A stretch of DNA of 64,000 bases, from the NCBI GenBank assembly GCA_027676805.1, contig JAQENU010000001.1:248001-312000 (forward strand), given 5' to 3'. Below, piece after piece: positions 17,969 to 26,077 of the stretch. A program made the translations under genes and the position numbers. Each line of letters opens with the position of its first letter. The first letter of the stretch is position 1. Below the pieces are notes generated by a model. That model saw only the letters and a program-made list of their open reading frames with translations, was not told the DNA's origin and did not search any database. The stretch is from Coprobacillaceae bacterium UN01-12pH3A (GTDB taxonomy: Bacteria; Bacillota_I; Bacilli_A; Erysipelotrichales; Coprobacillaceae).

Positions 17969-18514
17969 ATGAAAAAATTCAATAGCTTAAATAATATCAT
18001 TATTCCGATTTTCATCGTTGCTGTCTGTTCACTGGCTCCGATTCTTCATCAAAATCTCACTTATATTGCCAATCAGCTGCCCTATCGCTTTCTTGTATTT
18101 ATATTAGCCCTACTCATTGCTTATAATTTTTATACACAGTTTTCCTGTCTATTTAAAGTCACCGGATTTTACGGGCAAAAGGTTGCTTCTTTAATGATCT
18201 TCTCTTTATTATTAATCCCGCTTGCGGTTTTGGTCCCCTATAATAAAAAGGATATCCTCACTTCAACGATACACGTCTGGATATCCTTTGGCGGCAGCAT
18301 TCTGTTTATGATTCTGCTTAATGTCTTTCTATGGCATCTTGCCAAGACACAGCTTGCAATCTATCAACAGATTTTGCCTGTTTATTTATTTTTAATTACG
18401 GGCTGCTTCACACTCTTTGTATGGCTGGGAAGTGTCAGCTCTTTAGTGGAAATCTTTTTTATTTGGATATTAGATGCCCTGATCTATCGTCTCAATCTTC
18501 TCTTTAAACTTTAA
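17969..18514 (+). CDS. hypothetical polytopic membrane protein
   Basis: A 181-residue protein with about six hydrophobic helices and little else (e.g. IIIPIFIVAVCSLAP, FLVFILALLIAYNF, FLITGCFTLFVWLG). No family is recognised. The start at 17969 follows GAGGTGAG and its own promoter; the frame is open further upstream without a ribosome site. Its last 11 bases overlap the end of ppk on the other strand, so the two converge tail to tail. Confidence 0.7.
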   Translation: MKKFNSLNNIIIPIFIVAVCSLAPILHQNLTYIANQLPYRFLVFILALLIAYNFYTQFSCLFKVTGFYGQKVASLMIFSLLLIPLAVLVPYNKKDILTSTIHVWISFGGSILFMILLNVFLWHLAKTQLAIYQQILPVYLFLITGCFTLFVWLGSVSSLVEIFFIWILDALIYRLNLLFKL

Positions 18515-20603
18515 GCTTTTTCAGCCATCGCTGCAGCCATGATCCTTGTTTTGGAGCAAGGCTGTTTTCTTTTGCCTGTTCAATGAAGTATTGGTGAGAA
18601 TTCATCGGTTCTCCCTGATCTTTAATTGAAATATACTCCTGCCCGACTAAGAGTTTTCCATTGATATTATCCTGACACATAATATCAATCATGTCTAAAA
18701 TACGTTTTTTAATGCGCTGATCATATATTGGCACAGCAATTTCTACACGTTTCGTTGTGTTTCTTGTCATCATATCGGCTGAAGAAATATAAACTTGCGC
18801 ATCATGCCCTTTGCCAAAAGCATAAATGCGGGAATGCTCTAAGAATTGTCCTACGATGCTTTTGACAGTAATGTTTTCTGTTTTCCCATTCACTCCGGGT
18901 ACTAAACAACAAATTCCGCGAATCAATAAATAAACGGGAGTCCCGGCTTGGCTTGCGGCTGCCAAAGCATCAATAATCTGACGATCCGTCAATGAATTCA
19001 TTTTCATAAAGATATTGCCGCTGCTGCCTTTTTCTGCCTCCCCTTTAATCTTATCAATCAGAGATGACTTTAAAGAATTGGGTGCAACCAAAAGATGCTG
19101 ATAGTCGCCATCCAGATTAGAGATTGCCATATTTTTAAAGAAACGGCTGGCATCTTCACCAATACCTTGATGGTAAGTCATTAAACTTAGATCCGTATAA
19201 AGTCTAGAAGTTGACTCATTATAGTTTCCGGTTCCAATCTGTGTGATATACTGAATTCCTTTATGGGTTTTACGAGTAATCAGACAGATCTTAGAATGCA
19301 CTTTATAATCTTCAAAGCCATAAAGAATCTGACAGCCGGCTTCTTCTAACACCTTAGAAAAGAGAATATTATTTTCCTCATCGAAACGTGCTCTTAATTC
19401 CATCAAGACAACGACATCTTTTCCGTTTTCAGCGGCTTCACATAAATATTTCACAATCTTGGCTTCTTTGGCTAAACGATAGATTGTGATTTTGATCGAA
19501 ATAGTTTCTTTATCATTAGCACATTCTTTTAATAAACGTATAAAAGGCGTCATCGATTCATAAGGAAAGCTTAACAACTTATCTTCTTTTAAAACCTGTC
19601 GAGTAATGGACATTTCCATATCAAAATCCTGTGCAGGATAAGGTGAAAACGGCGGATAACTTAAAGTCATCTTGCTTTTTTCAGGTATTGCTTTTAAAAG
19701 ATCAAACAAGTATTTCATATTGATTGGGGATTGACTCATGTAATAGCAGTCTTCCGTCAAATCTGTATGCTTCAATAAGTATTTTTTTACTTTTTCGTCC
19801 AATGGTCCCTGTGATTCTAAACGCACTGCATGCAATCCGCGGCGCTTCTTCAACAGCTGTTTCATCATCTGGCGATAATCCTCATAGTAATCTTCAATCT
19901 CTTCATCAATGATTAAATCGGCACTGCGGGTAACAGAGATGATTCCGCTGTTTTTAACGACATAGTTTTTAAATATCTTATCCACAAAATGAAGCAGGAC
20001 TTCTTCCGCTAAAACATAACGTACCGTATTCCCCGGCAGCAAAATCAGACGTCTGCATGCAGAAGGCAACTGAACTAAACCGAAATAGTCCTCCAATTCC
20101 TCTTTTAAAGATGCAACAATATAGAGACTGCCGTTTTCTAAATGGGGAAAAGGATGCACCTTATTCATCACCATAGGTGAAAGGATCGGTGAGATTTGAT
20201 GTTTAAAATAGTCACTGATAAATGTGCGATCATGCTTATTTAATTCATGGAGGCGTTCATGGGTAATATCATAATACGCCAATTCTTTTTGTAAAGACTG
20301 AACCGTCTGATCCTTGTAGGCACACAATATACGTGCTGTTTCATGAATTTTTGTCAGCTGCTGACGCGGAGTCAGATGGCTGCGGACATCCTGATGCTGC
20401 GGACTCATCTCCAGCATATCATTGATGCTACCGACACGAACTCTGAAAAATTCATCTAAGTTGCTGGAAAAAATAGCCACAAACTTACATTTTTCCAATA
20501 ATGGCACCTCATTATGATGGGCTAAATCCAGTACCCGCTGATTAAATTTAAGCCAAGATAATTCGCGGTCCTGGCTATAACTATAGTCATAGTCTTCATT
20601 CAT
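18504..20603 (-). CDS. ppk1: polyphosphate kinase
   Basis: PPK1-family enzyme that polymerises the gamma-phosphate of ATP into polyphosphate and can run backwards. About 699 residues, normal length. The N-terminal signature is RELSWLKFNQRVLDLA and FSSNLDEFFRVRVG. The catalytic PLD-like domains include the autophosphorylated His in YKVHSKICLI. The start at 20603 is chosen because AGGGG is 9 bases upstream; the in-frame ATG at 20612 touches that site. It overlaps the end of ppx, so the two are coupled. Confidence 0.94.
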   Translation of the reverse strand: MNEDYDYSYSQDRELSWLKFNQRVLDLAHHNEVPLLEKCKFVAIFSSNLDEFFRVRVGSINDMLEMSPQHQDVRSHLTPRQQLTKIHETARILCAYKDQTVQSLQKELAYYDITHERLHELNKHDRTFISDYFKHQISPILSPMVMNKVHPFPHLENGSLYIVASLKEELEDYFGLVQLPSACRRLILLPGNTVRYVLAEEVLLHFVDKIFKNYVVKNSGIISVTRSADLIIDEEIEDYYEDYRQMMKQLLKKRRGLHAVRLESQGPLDEKVKKYLLKHTDLTEDCYYMSQSPINMKYLFDLLKAIPEKSKMTLSYPPFSPYPAQDFDMEMSITRQVLKEDKLLSFPYESMTPFIRLLKECANDKETISIKITIYRLAKEAKIVKYLCEAAENGKDVVVLMELRARFDEENNILFSKVLEEAGCQILYGFEDYKVHSKICLITRKTHKGIQYITQIGTGNYNESTSRLYTDLSLMTYHQGIGEDASRFFKNMAISNLDGDYQHLLVAPNSLKSSLIDKIKGEAEKGSSGNIFMKMNSLTDRQIIDALAAASQAGTPVYLLIRGICCLVPGVNGKTENITVKSIVGQFLEHSRIYAFGKGHDAQVYISSADMMTRNTTKRVEIAVPIYDQRIKKRILDMIDIMCQDNINGKLLVGQEYISIKDQGEPMNSHQYFIEQAKENSLAPKQGSWLQRWLKKLKV

Positions 20604-21513
20604 AATACTCATCCCCTGTCATTTGATAGCGATTCATCAAATAGCCTTCCCTTAATCCTGTATGGGAAATCTGAATGCGCTCAATCCCATACATATTCAT
20701 TATTTGCAGCAGAATCAGCATGCCCGGAACAATTGTATGGATACGATCCGGTTTGATCCGCAATATTTTATGGGCACTGCTTTCCATATCATCTAATATT
20801 AAATCCAGCATCATTTCCACATCTTTCTTACTAAATGCACTTAAATCCTTCACTTTTACTTCTTTACGGATTAAAAGCAGCAAAGCTCGAATCGAACCTC
20901 CTACTCCAATAGCAGTTGTCATTTTCTGATTTTTAGGTTTATCAGGCAAAGCATTTAATTCTTTTTTAATCCTAGCTTTAATATTTTTTACTTCTGCTTT
21001 TTTGGGAAAAAGATAGTCCACATAGTCAGCATAAAGATTCAATGAACCTACCGGCATTGAGGCATTATAAAAAATATGATCCTTTTCATATCCAACGATC
21101 TCACTGCTTCCGCCGCCAATATCAATCAGCCAGCCGGAATCCACATTCATCGATAGTCTTGAGCCGTAAAAATCATATAGTCCTTCCTGATCCTGAGTTA
21201 AAAGTTCAATCTCAATTTCCAGTTGGTGCTTTATATGCTGAAGCACTTCTTTTTTATTGCTGACATTCCTTAATGATGCGGTTGCAAAATAATAAGCATG
21301 TTCAACATGAAACATCGTACAAAAATGTTTCAATTGAGACAATGCCTCGGTTAGCTTGGCAATGCCTTCGCTTGTGAGTGTCTTATTTTCAATACAGCTG
21401 GCTAACCCCAACATAATTTTTTTGGAAACTAATTGTTTAAACGTTTTTTCATGCAAGGTATATACAATTAATCTTACGGTATTTGATCCAATATCTATGA
21501 CTGCTACTTTCAT
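20596..21513 (-). CDS. ppx: exopolyphosphatase, Ppx/GppA family
   Basis: Ppx/GppA phosphatase of 305 residues, degrading polyphosphate (or pppGpp). The actin-like ATPase fold shows DIGSNTVRLIVY at residue 6 and the second glycine loop WLIDIGGGSSEIV. It is shorter than E. coli Ppx and lacks the C-terminal HD domain, as is common in Firmicutes. It is first in an operon with ppk1, so synthesis and breakdown of polyphosphate are made together. A phased Pho-box-like repeat lies upstream. Confidence 0.9.
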   Translation of the reverse strand: MKVAVIDIGSNTVRLIVYTLHEKTFKQLVSKKIMLGLASCIENKTLTSEGIAKLTEALSQLKHFCTMFHVEHAYYFATASLRNVSNKKEVLQHIKHQLEIEIELLTQDQEGLYDFYGSRLSMNVDSGWLIDIGGGSSEIVGYEKDHIFYNASMPVGSLNLYADYVDYLFPKKAEVKNIKARIKKELNALPDKPKNQKMTTAIGVGGSIRALLLLIRKEVKVKDLSAFSKKDVEMMLDLILDDMESSAHKILRIKPDRIHTIVPGMLILLQIMNMYGIERIQISHTGLREGYLMNRYQMTGDEYYE

Positions 21514-21554
21514 ACTTTTTCTCCTAAATTATATCAAAAATATTCTTAATTTTG

Positions 21555-21582
21555 TTTTATGTTTATGTTATCTTTTTGTTAA
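21555..21582 (-). promoter_or_regulatory. candidate Pho box of ppx-ppk
   Basis: On the coding strand TTAACA (21577-21582), ATAACA (21566-21571) and ATAAAA (21555-21560) recur with an exact 11-base period, ending about 40 bases before the ppx ATG. This matches the B. subtilis PhoP pattern of TTAACA-like hexamers with five-base spacers. A TATAAT is at 21528-21533, but a start there would leave almost no leader, so the true -10 is uncertain. Confidence 0.6.
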
Positions 21583-21869
21583 CTGTCACGCTCTTATAAA
21601 TATTGACGGTATAAAAACCATCATATCGTTATCCATTCTTGCTTCATCATTCATACGAATTCCACAATTTCTATACAGACATTGATGTTTTCTTTAAACA
21701 GCTCCACTTTTATAGTGTGCACTATAAAAAGTCAATGCCTGATCTTCTTAAAAATGTAACTCATCGGTTCTACATAAGGCCTTCTATGATCCCCCATCCC
21801 CTTATGACATGCCTGACAGCATTCACATAAGTCCCCAATAATTTTTATATCTTATATTTTGGATTCACT
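21583..21869. other. intergenic region upstream of ppx
   Basis: No convincing gene. It holds a 22-bp palindrome (21708-21729) and, on the minus strand around 21725-21840, a stop-free stretch without a start codon encoding CECCQACHKGMGDHRR. The latter could be a remnant or chance. Confidence 0.4.
21708..21729. repeat. 22-bp perfect palindrome, possible operator
   Basis: TTTTATAGTG and CACTATAAAA are perfect inverted repeats around a central TG. It has the size and symmetry of a MarR/TetR-type operator and lies about 140 bases beyond the MarR gene's stop. On the minus strand a TTGACT adjoins it and a TATAAA falls in its distal arm, so it may overlap a promoter reading toward ppx. No T-run follows, so a terminator is unlikely. 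Confidence 0.4.
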
Positions 21870-22334
21870 TCATGATTCCGTCTCTTCTTTCTTGCTTTCT
21901 TCTTCAACGAAGCTGTTAAGCTGTTCGATAAATTTAGAAAGCAGAGGAGCTAATTGGTTCATTTCTTCTTGTGTATACACTTCAAATGCTTTTGCGGCTA
22001 AACGACTGGTAAAAGCACTGTTCTCGATTGCCTTATCTTTACCTAGCTGTGTTAAGTAAACACGAATGATACGTTTATCATTAGAATCCGGCTTTCGTTT
22101 AACTAATCCTGCTTTTTCTACTTTCATCAATAATTCACTCATCGATGCTCTGGCAATATCCATAAGATTCGCAAGTTCTGTTTGAGAAATCCCATCTTGT
22201 TTAGATAAAACCGAAAGAAGCTGTCCTTTACCGCGAAAGCTGCCTTTAGGATCATTCTGCTGATGACATTTATGTAAAGCTTTATTGCATTTCTTAAATA
22301 AAATCAATAATTCTAATTCTTCAATATCTTTCAT
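21870..22334 (-). CDS. MarR family transcriptional regulator
   Basis: Winged-helix regulator of 154 residues. The wHTH region covers about residues 38-100 (ISQTELANLMDIARASMSELL, then a wing with DKRIIRVYLT). The N-terminal KKCNKALHKCHQQN carries two Cys and two His that could bind metal or sense redox, but this is inference. AAGGAG precedes the ATG. It is divergent from the DJ-1/PfpI gene and may regulate it. Confidence 0.88.
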   Translation of the reverse strand: MKDIEELELLILFKKCNKALHKCHQQNDPKGSFRGKGQLLSVLSKQDGISQTELANLMDIARASMSELLMKVEKAGLVKRKPDSNDKRIIRVYLTQLGKDKAIENSAFTSRLAAKAFEVYTQEEMNQLAPLLSKFIEQLNSFVEEESKKEETES

Positions 22335-22369
22335 AATTTACTCCTTTTTCGTGCACCCTTATTGTAACA

Positions 22370-22398
22370 ATTATACTGTAAATTTAGCTAAACAACAA
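22370..22398 (-). promoter_or_regulatory. promoter of the MarR gene
   Basis: On the minus strand TTGTTG (22393-22398), 17-base spacer, TATAAT (22370-22375), about 36 bases before the start codon. The remaining ~270 bases up to the DJ-1 gene hold no recognised feature. Confidence 0.55.
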
Positions 22399-22679
22399 GT
22401 CCCACTCATGAATCGCGGTGCAGAAAACAAGTTATTGAGCTGTATATTTGAAATCGATTATAATATCGCTTTGTCGCTATCCCCCTCTTTTAATTGTGTG
22501 CCAATCATTCTTGTCTATGACAAAATGGCTAAGTTTTGGATACGTGCCTTTTAAAACAATTCTTACTGATGCGATTCGTAAAAGATAAAAGATTGTAAAC
22601 GGCTGAAAATAAAAAAAGTGTATAAAGAGGGGGAACATGTTATTATAAGAGTAATAAACTATTTAAGGAGGATCATTTT

Positions 22680-23276
22680 ATGGAAGATGCAACACCGTTA
22701 CAGCAAAAAGAAGTGTTACTGTTACTCACTAATCAATGGGCAGACTGGGAAGCTGCCTATGCCATTGCCAGTATTAATCCAATGGATCAATACGTGGTAA
22801 AAACGATAGCCGTGGATCATGAAGTAAAAACATCTATGGGAGGACTGAGAGCTGAAATCGATTATACACTAGAGAACTATCATGATCTAAATAATTTAGC
22901 GATGATTATTTTACCCGGTGGTTTTGGCTGGAATGAAGAACAGACTGACGATATAGCCGCCTTTGTGAAAAAGGTTATTGATTTAAAAATCCCTGTCGCG
23001 GCAATCTGCGGTGCCACTTTATTTTTAGGCAAATATGGTTTCTTAGATGAAGTAAAGCATACCGGTGACGAACTGGACCTCTTCCAAAAGGAACCTCGCT
23101 ATCATGGAAAGAATTTCTATGTATCCGCTCAAGTGGTAATTGACCAAAACATTATTACTGCCAATGAGACGGCGGCTGTTGAATTCGCCGATACTATTTT
23201 CAGAGTTCTTAAAATGTACACAGAGGAACAGATTGATGGCTGGTTTCATTACTTCAAACATGGCATGGTTCAATAA
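22680..23276 (+). CDS. DJ-1/PfpI family protein
   Basis: Class-I glutamine-amidotransferase-like protein of the DJ-1/PfpI superfamily, 198 residues. The nucleophile elbow is at C110 (AAICGATLF) and a Glu-containing loop (ILPGGFGWNEE) lies near 78-88. Members act as glyoxalases, deglycases or chaperones; the sequence does not decide between these. AAGGAGG precedes the ATG. It is divergent from the MarR gene, which suggests stress-linked control. Confidence 0.87.
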   Translation: MEDATPLQQKEVLLLLTNQWADWEAAYAIASINPMDQYVVKTIAVDHEVKTSMGGLRAEIDYTLENYHDLNNLAMIILPGGFGWNEEQTDDIAAFVKKVIDLKIPVAAICGATLFLGKYGFLDEVKHTGDELDLFQKEPRYHGKNFYVSAQVVIDQNIITANETAAVEFADTIFRVLKMYTEEQIDGWFHYFKHGMVQ

Positions 23277-23326
23277 CTGACAATAGCCTCATCTTTAAAC
23301 AACGATCATCAAACCTACTCACTATC

Positions 23327-23358
23327 CAAAAGGACTGCCATTGACGGCAGTCCTTTAA
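23327..23358 (+). terminator. terminator after the DJ-1/PfpI gene
   Basis: Stem AGGACTGCC (23331-23339) with GGCAGTCCT (23346-23354), followed by TTTAA. Confidence 0.7.
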
Positions 23359-23428
23359 TGATAGAATAAACAGTTTATCCAGCCGAGTTTAGTAAAAAAA
23401 ACGACCAGCTGATGCCGATCATTTTATT

Positions 23429-24289
23429 CTAGTTTTTGCGTGTTGCCGAAACTCCAATAGCGCCTTTTCCGCCATGTGTAGTCATAACGCATCCTAACTC
23501 TAAGACAATTACTTCTTTAAAGCCATAATCCTTTAAAGCCGCAACCATATTTCCCAAAACATCCATTTGCACCCCTACAGAATAGAAGGCGAAGGCTGTT
23601 TCTTTATCGAATTCTTCCTTGCCTAAGAAATCCTGAATAAATTCCTTGGCTACTTTTTTCATCATCCCCAGATATTTTTTACCGGCGATCAATTCACCAT
23701 TGATAATATCAATCTGCGGTTTAATCCTGAAGATACTTGCACCTAATGCTGTCGCATTGCTGACACGTCCGCCAGCCGAAAGAAAATCTAATTTATCCGG
23801 TACGAACGCCGTTTTTGTTCTTGTGACATAATTCTTAATCTTCTCCACCAGTTCTTCTACTGCCTGATCTGGATTTGCTTCCACCATACGTGCCGCTCTG
23901 AGTACCAAATTTCCTAATCCCCCGGAAACATTCTTTGAATCGACTAAATGTACTTTCGCATTCACACAATCTCTGACCCCTAAACAAGCATTTTGAAAAG
24001 TGGATGAGCAAGCTGACGAATAACCTACATGAACGATCTCACAGTCTGGATTTTCCTTAGCGATGTTCTCAAAAAATTCTGTATACTGATATGGTCCTAC
24101 CGCATTTGTTTTAGGTATTTGCTTAGTCCTTTTATAGAAATCATAGATCTCCTGTACGGGGATTTGTCCATCCTGTACAGTGCGATCAGGGAAATTCAAT
24201 CCAAAAGGAATAATCTGAATCCCATATTGATTTAACTGTTCCTTTGTTAAATCACAACCACTCTCTGATGTGATAATTATTTTTTTCAT
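23429..24289 (-). CDS. DegV family fatty-acid-binding protein
   Basis: DegV/FakB-type protein of 286 residues that binds a fatty acid for phosphorylation by FakA, feeding exogenous fatty acids into phospholipids. The N-terminal IITSESGCDLT and the middle SACSSTFQNA segment are family hallmarks, as is the basic segment DKLDFLSAGGRVS. AAAGGAGG precedes the ATG. It is a single-gene unit; the FakA kinase is not in the window. Confidence 0.9.
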   Translation of the reverse strand: MKKIIITSESGCDLTKEQLNQYGIQIIPFGLNFPDRTVQDGQIPVQEIYDFYKRTKQIPKTNAVGPYQYTEFFENIAKENPDCEIVHVGYSSACSSTFQNACLGVRDCVNAKVHLVDSKNVSGGLGNLVLRAARMVEANPDQAVEELVEKIKNYVTRTKTAFVPDKLDFLSAGGRVSNATALGASIFRIKPQIDIINGELIAGKKYLGMMKKVAKEFIQDFLGKEEFDKETAFAFYSVGVQMDVLGNMVAALKDYGFKEVIVLELGCVMTTHGGKGAIGVSATRKN

Positions 24290-24410
24290 GTTTGCCCTCC
24301 TTTAGACTTTTCATCTATTTAATATTTTACGCTAGCGATCCCTTACTGTCAAACCTAACACTATCAGTATACCACGTTTTATGGGAGAATTATGTTTTTT
24401 CTTCGACAGC

Positions 24411-24433
24411 AAAAAAGTACTTTTCAGTACTTT
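24411..24433 (-). terminator. terminator of the ECF sigma operon
   Basis: Stem AAAGTACT (24414-24421) with AGTACTTT (24426-24433). On the minus strand it is followed by TTTTTTGC. Confidence 0.7.
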
Positions 24434-25145
24434 AATGATTTCTATGTCTTTGATGATGTTCCTTAGATGTTAAGGGTTCGTCGGATAACGCATTATAAAT
24501 ATCTCGCAGCTGTGCCATCGATAAATCTTCCAATTCTTCTATTGAATAGGTAGAATCCAAATTCATAATTTTCTTAATCATTTCATATTTACCGCCGGAC
24601 ATATGGTGTGACGAGGCTTCTTGATGGGTCGTTTCATCAATGCAATGACAGCTATAACGATCTTTCATTTTAGTGTCATTCAAATAGTCACAAAGATTTT
24701 GTTCAATTTCTAAGGAACGTTTTTCGTCTTTTGAATAGATGCTGATCTGTAATAGCGATTCTTGCTTAAAATACTGCTGATATACCTCTGTATTCATCAG
24801 TTTCGCCAATGCCTCTTGATAATGCAGTCCGACCATGTCAACAAAGGATAATGTTTCCTGAGCTTCCTTGTTATAGGCTTTTACCTGCATGACACCATCT
24901 TTTTGATCTAAAATTAATTCCAAACTAGGATTAATATCAAGGGTGATATAGCTGTATGCTTCTGTTTGCACAGGACGAAAAACCATGATAGCAATCATGA
25001 TGCATACGGCAGCAAAAGCCAAACCTGCCCATTTTAAAACGGGGCGCTGTAAAGAGGAACGATGGCTTATGTTTTTCCATGTTTTTTCCTTCAATGCCTC
25101 TTCTGCTCTTATCTTAGACATGGCTTCTAAAGGTTTTTCAGTCAA
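24432..25145 (-). CDS. RsgI-like membrane anti-sigma factor
   Basis: A 237-residue protein with a short cytosolic N-terminus (1-36), one transmembrane helix (about 37-57, LKWAGLAFAAVCIMIAIM) and an extracellular part. The segment YITLDINPSLEL followed by a V.AYNKEAQ motif matches the middle domain of RsgI anti-sigma factors, whose Asn-Pro bond is reported to self-cleave. The tail is His-rich (EHHQRHRNH). The start is TTG at 25145, with GGGGGG 8 bases upstream and an 8-base overlap with the sigma gene. It presumably holds that sigma factor inactive until an outside signal. Confidence 0.78.
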   Translation of the reverse strand: MTEKPLEAMSKIRAEEALKEKTWKNISHRSSLQRPVLKWAGLAFAAVCIMIAIMVFRPVQTEAYSYITLDINPSLELILDQKDGVMQVKAYNKEAQETLSFVDMVGLHYQEALAKLMNTEVYQQYFKQESLLQISIYSKDEKRSLEIEQNLCDYLNDTKMKDRYSCHCIDETTHQEASSHHMSGGKYEMIKKIMNLDSTYSIEELEDLSMAQLRDIYNALSDEPLTSKEHHQRHRNH

Positions 25146-25620
25146 AATAATCGCCCCCCAGCTTCTCTTTCAATTCTTGTTTTGCCCGTCGCAAACGTGT
25201 ATGTATCGTATTTTCATTCTTCTTTAGCAATGCAGCAATTTCAACAATCTTATAGCCTTCATAGTAATGCAGATAGATAATATCCCGATATTTGGGAGAA
25301 AGCGTCATAACCACTTCTAATAGATGCCCCTGCTTTGAATAGGGATCAATTTGAAACTGACTGAAGTCCTCCGTTAAGACGGCTTTCTTTTTAAACCAGG
25401 AGCCTAAAAAATCATGACAGGCATTGATCGTTACACGTATCAGCCATGCCTTTTCATGTTCAGCTGAATCGAAGCCTTCTTTTTTAGTCACATACTTGAA
25501 AAATACGTTCTGAAATATATCCTCTACGTCAGCATATTGTTTTAAATGAAGAAAACAGATGCGTCGAATCATATCTCCATAAGTTTCTATTACTTCTTTC
25601 ATTTCAGCTTCTGTTTTCAT
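25138..25620 (-). CDS. ECF sigma-70 family factor
   Basis: Extracytoplasmic-function sigma factor of 160 residues. Region 2 covers about residues 10-75 (DVEDIFQNVFFKYV, AWLIRVTINACHDFL) and region 4 about 100-150 (LSPKYRDIIYLHYYEGYKIV, HTRLRRAKQEL). There is no SigI-type architecture even though the partner anti-sigma is RsgI-like. It is the middle gene of a three-gene operon, 19 bases after the Cys/His-rich protein gene. The promoter of that operon looks like a self-recognised ECF promoter. Confidence 0.92.
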   Translation of the reverse strand: MKTEAEMKEVIETYGDMIRRICFLHLKQYADVEDIFQNVFFKYVTKKEGFDSAEHEKAWLIRVTINACHDFLGSWFKKKAVLTEDFSQFQIDPYSKQGHLLEVVMTLSPKYRDIIYLHYYEGYKIVEIAALLKKNENTIHTRLRRAKQELKEKLGGDYFD

Positions 25621-25639
25621 AACGATCTCCTAAACGTGA

Positions 25640-25981
25640 TTATCTGCGATGTCGTTGATGGTGCATCGAACGAGTGTTGTTTTGTTCTGTTCTGTTTTGA
25701 TGACATCCGCTTTTATCATTATAGCAAGTTTCACCGCAGCTTTCACTTCCAATGCACGCTTCATTCCCATAAGGGCATTGCCAAACATCACTTTCATTAT
25801 TGAAAAGGGATTCTCCTGTCCAATGTTGACAGTCACCATTATGCATAGCATACGCATGAGTTTGACACGCTTGTGTATCCTTCAATGGCGTACCCTCGTT
25901 TAAAGGCTGATTAAGTGCATAAATAACTGCACCCCCTCCTAATAAACTTGTAATACCTAAAACAGATAATGCTTTGATCAT
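25640..25981 (-). CDS. Cys/His-rich secreted or membrane-anchored protein
   Basis: A 113-residue protein with an N-terminal hydrophobic helix (residues 3-23) and an exported domain holding seven Cys and many His. The Cys cluster is CPYGNEACIGSESCGETC, and the tail reads MHHQRHRR. No family is recognised. The start at 25981 follows AAGGAGG; the longer upstream frame would begin at the predicted transcription start, which rules it out. It is first in the ECF operon. Its tail shares HHQRHR with the anti-sigma factor, so a common metal or surface ligand is a plausible inference. Confidence 0.75.
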   Translation of the reverse strand: MIKALSVLGITSLLGGGAVIYALNQPLNEGTPLKDTQACQTHAYAMHNGDCQHWTGESLFNNESDVWQCPYGNEACIGSESCGETCYNDKSGCHQNRTEQNNTRSMHHQRHRR

Positions 25982-26014
25982 ATTGTATTTCCTCCTTGAT
26001 AGCTTCATTATTAA

Positions 26015-26041
26015 TACGATGCTGTCTTTAAAAACCTTTCA
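26015..26041 (-). promoter_or_regulatory. ECF-type promoter of the sigma operon
   Basis: On the minus strand TGAAAG (26036-26041), 17-base spacer, CGTA (26015-26018). This resembles the B. subtilis SigW/SigM class (TGAAAC-N16/17-CGT). The implied transcription start is about 25 bases before the first start codon. Positive autoregulation is inferred. Confidence 0.6.
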
Positions 26042-26047
26042 AATTAT

Positions 26048-26076
26048 TAAAAAAAGAAAAAAACCGGTTTCCCGGT
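26048..26076 (-). terminator. terminator of the ABC exporter operon
   Basis: Stem ACCGG (26063-26067) with CCGGT (26072-26076). On the minus strand a long T-rich run follows. Confidence 0.75.
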
Positions 26077-26077
26077 C

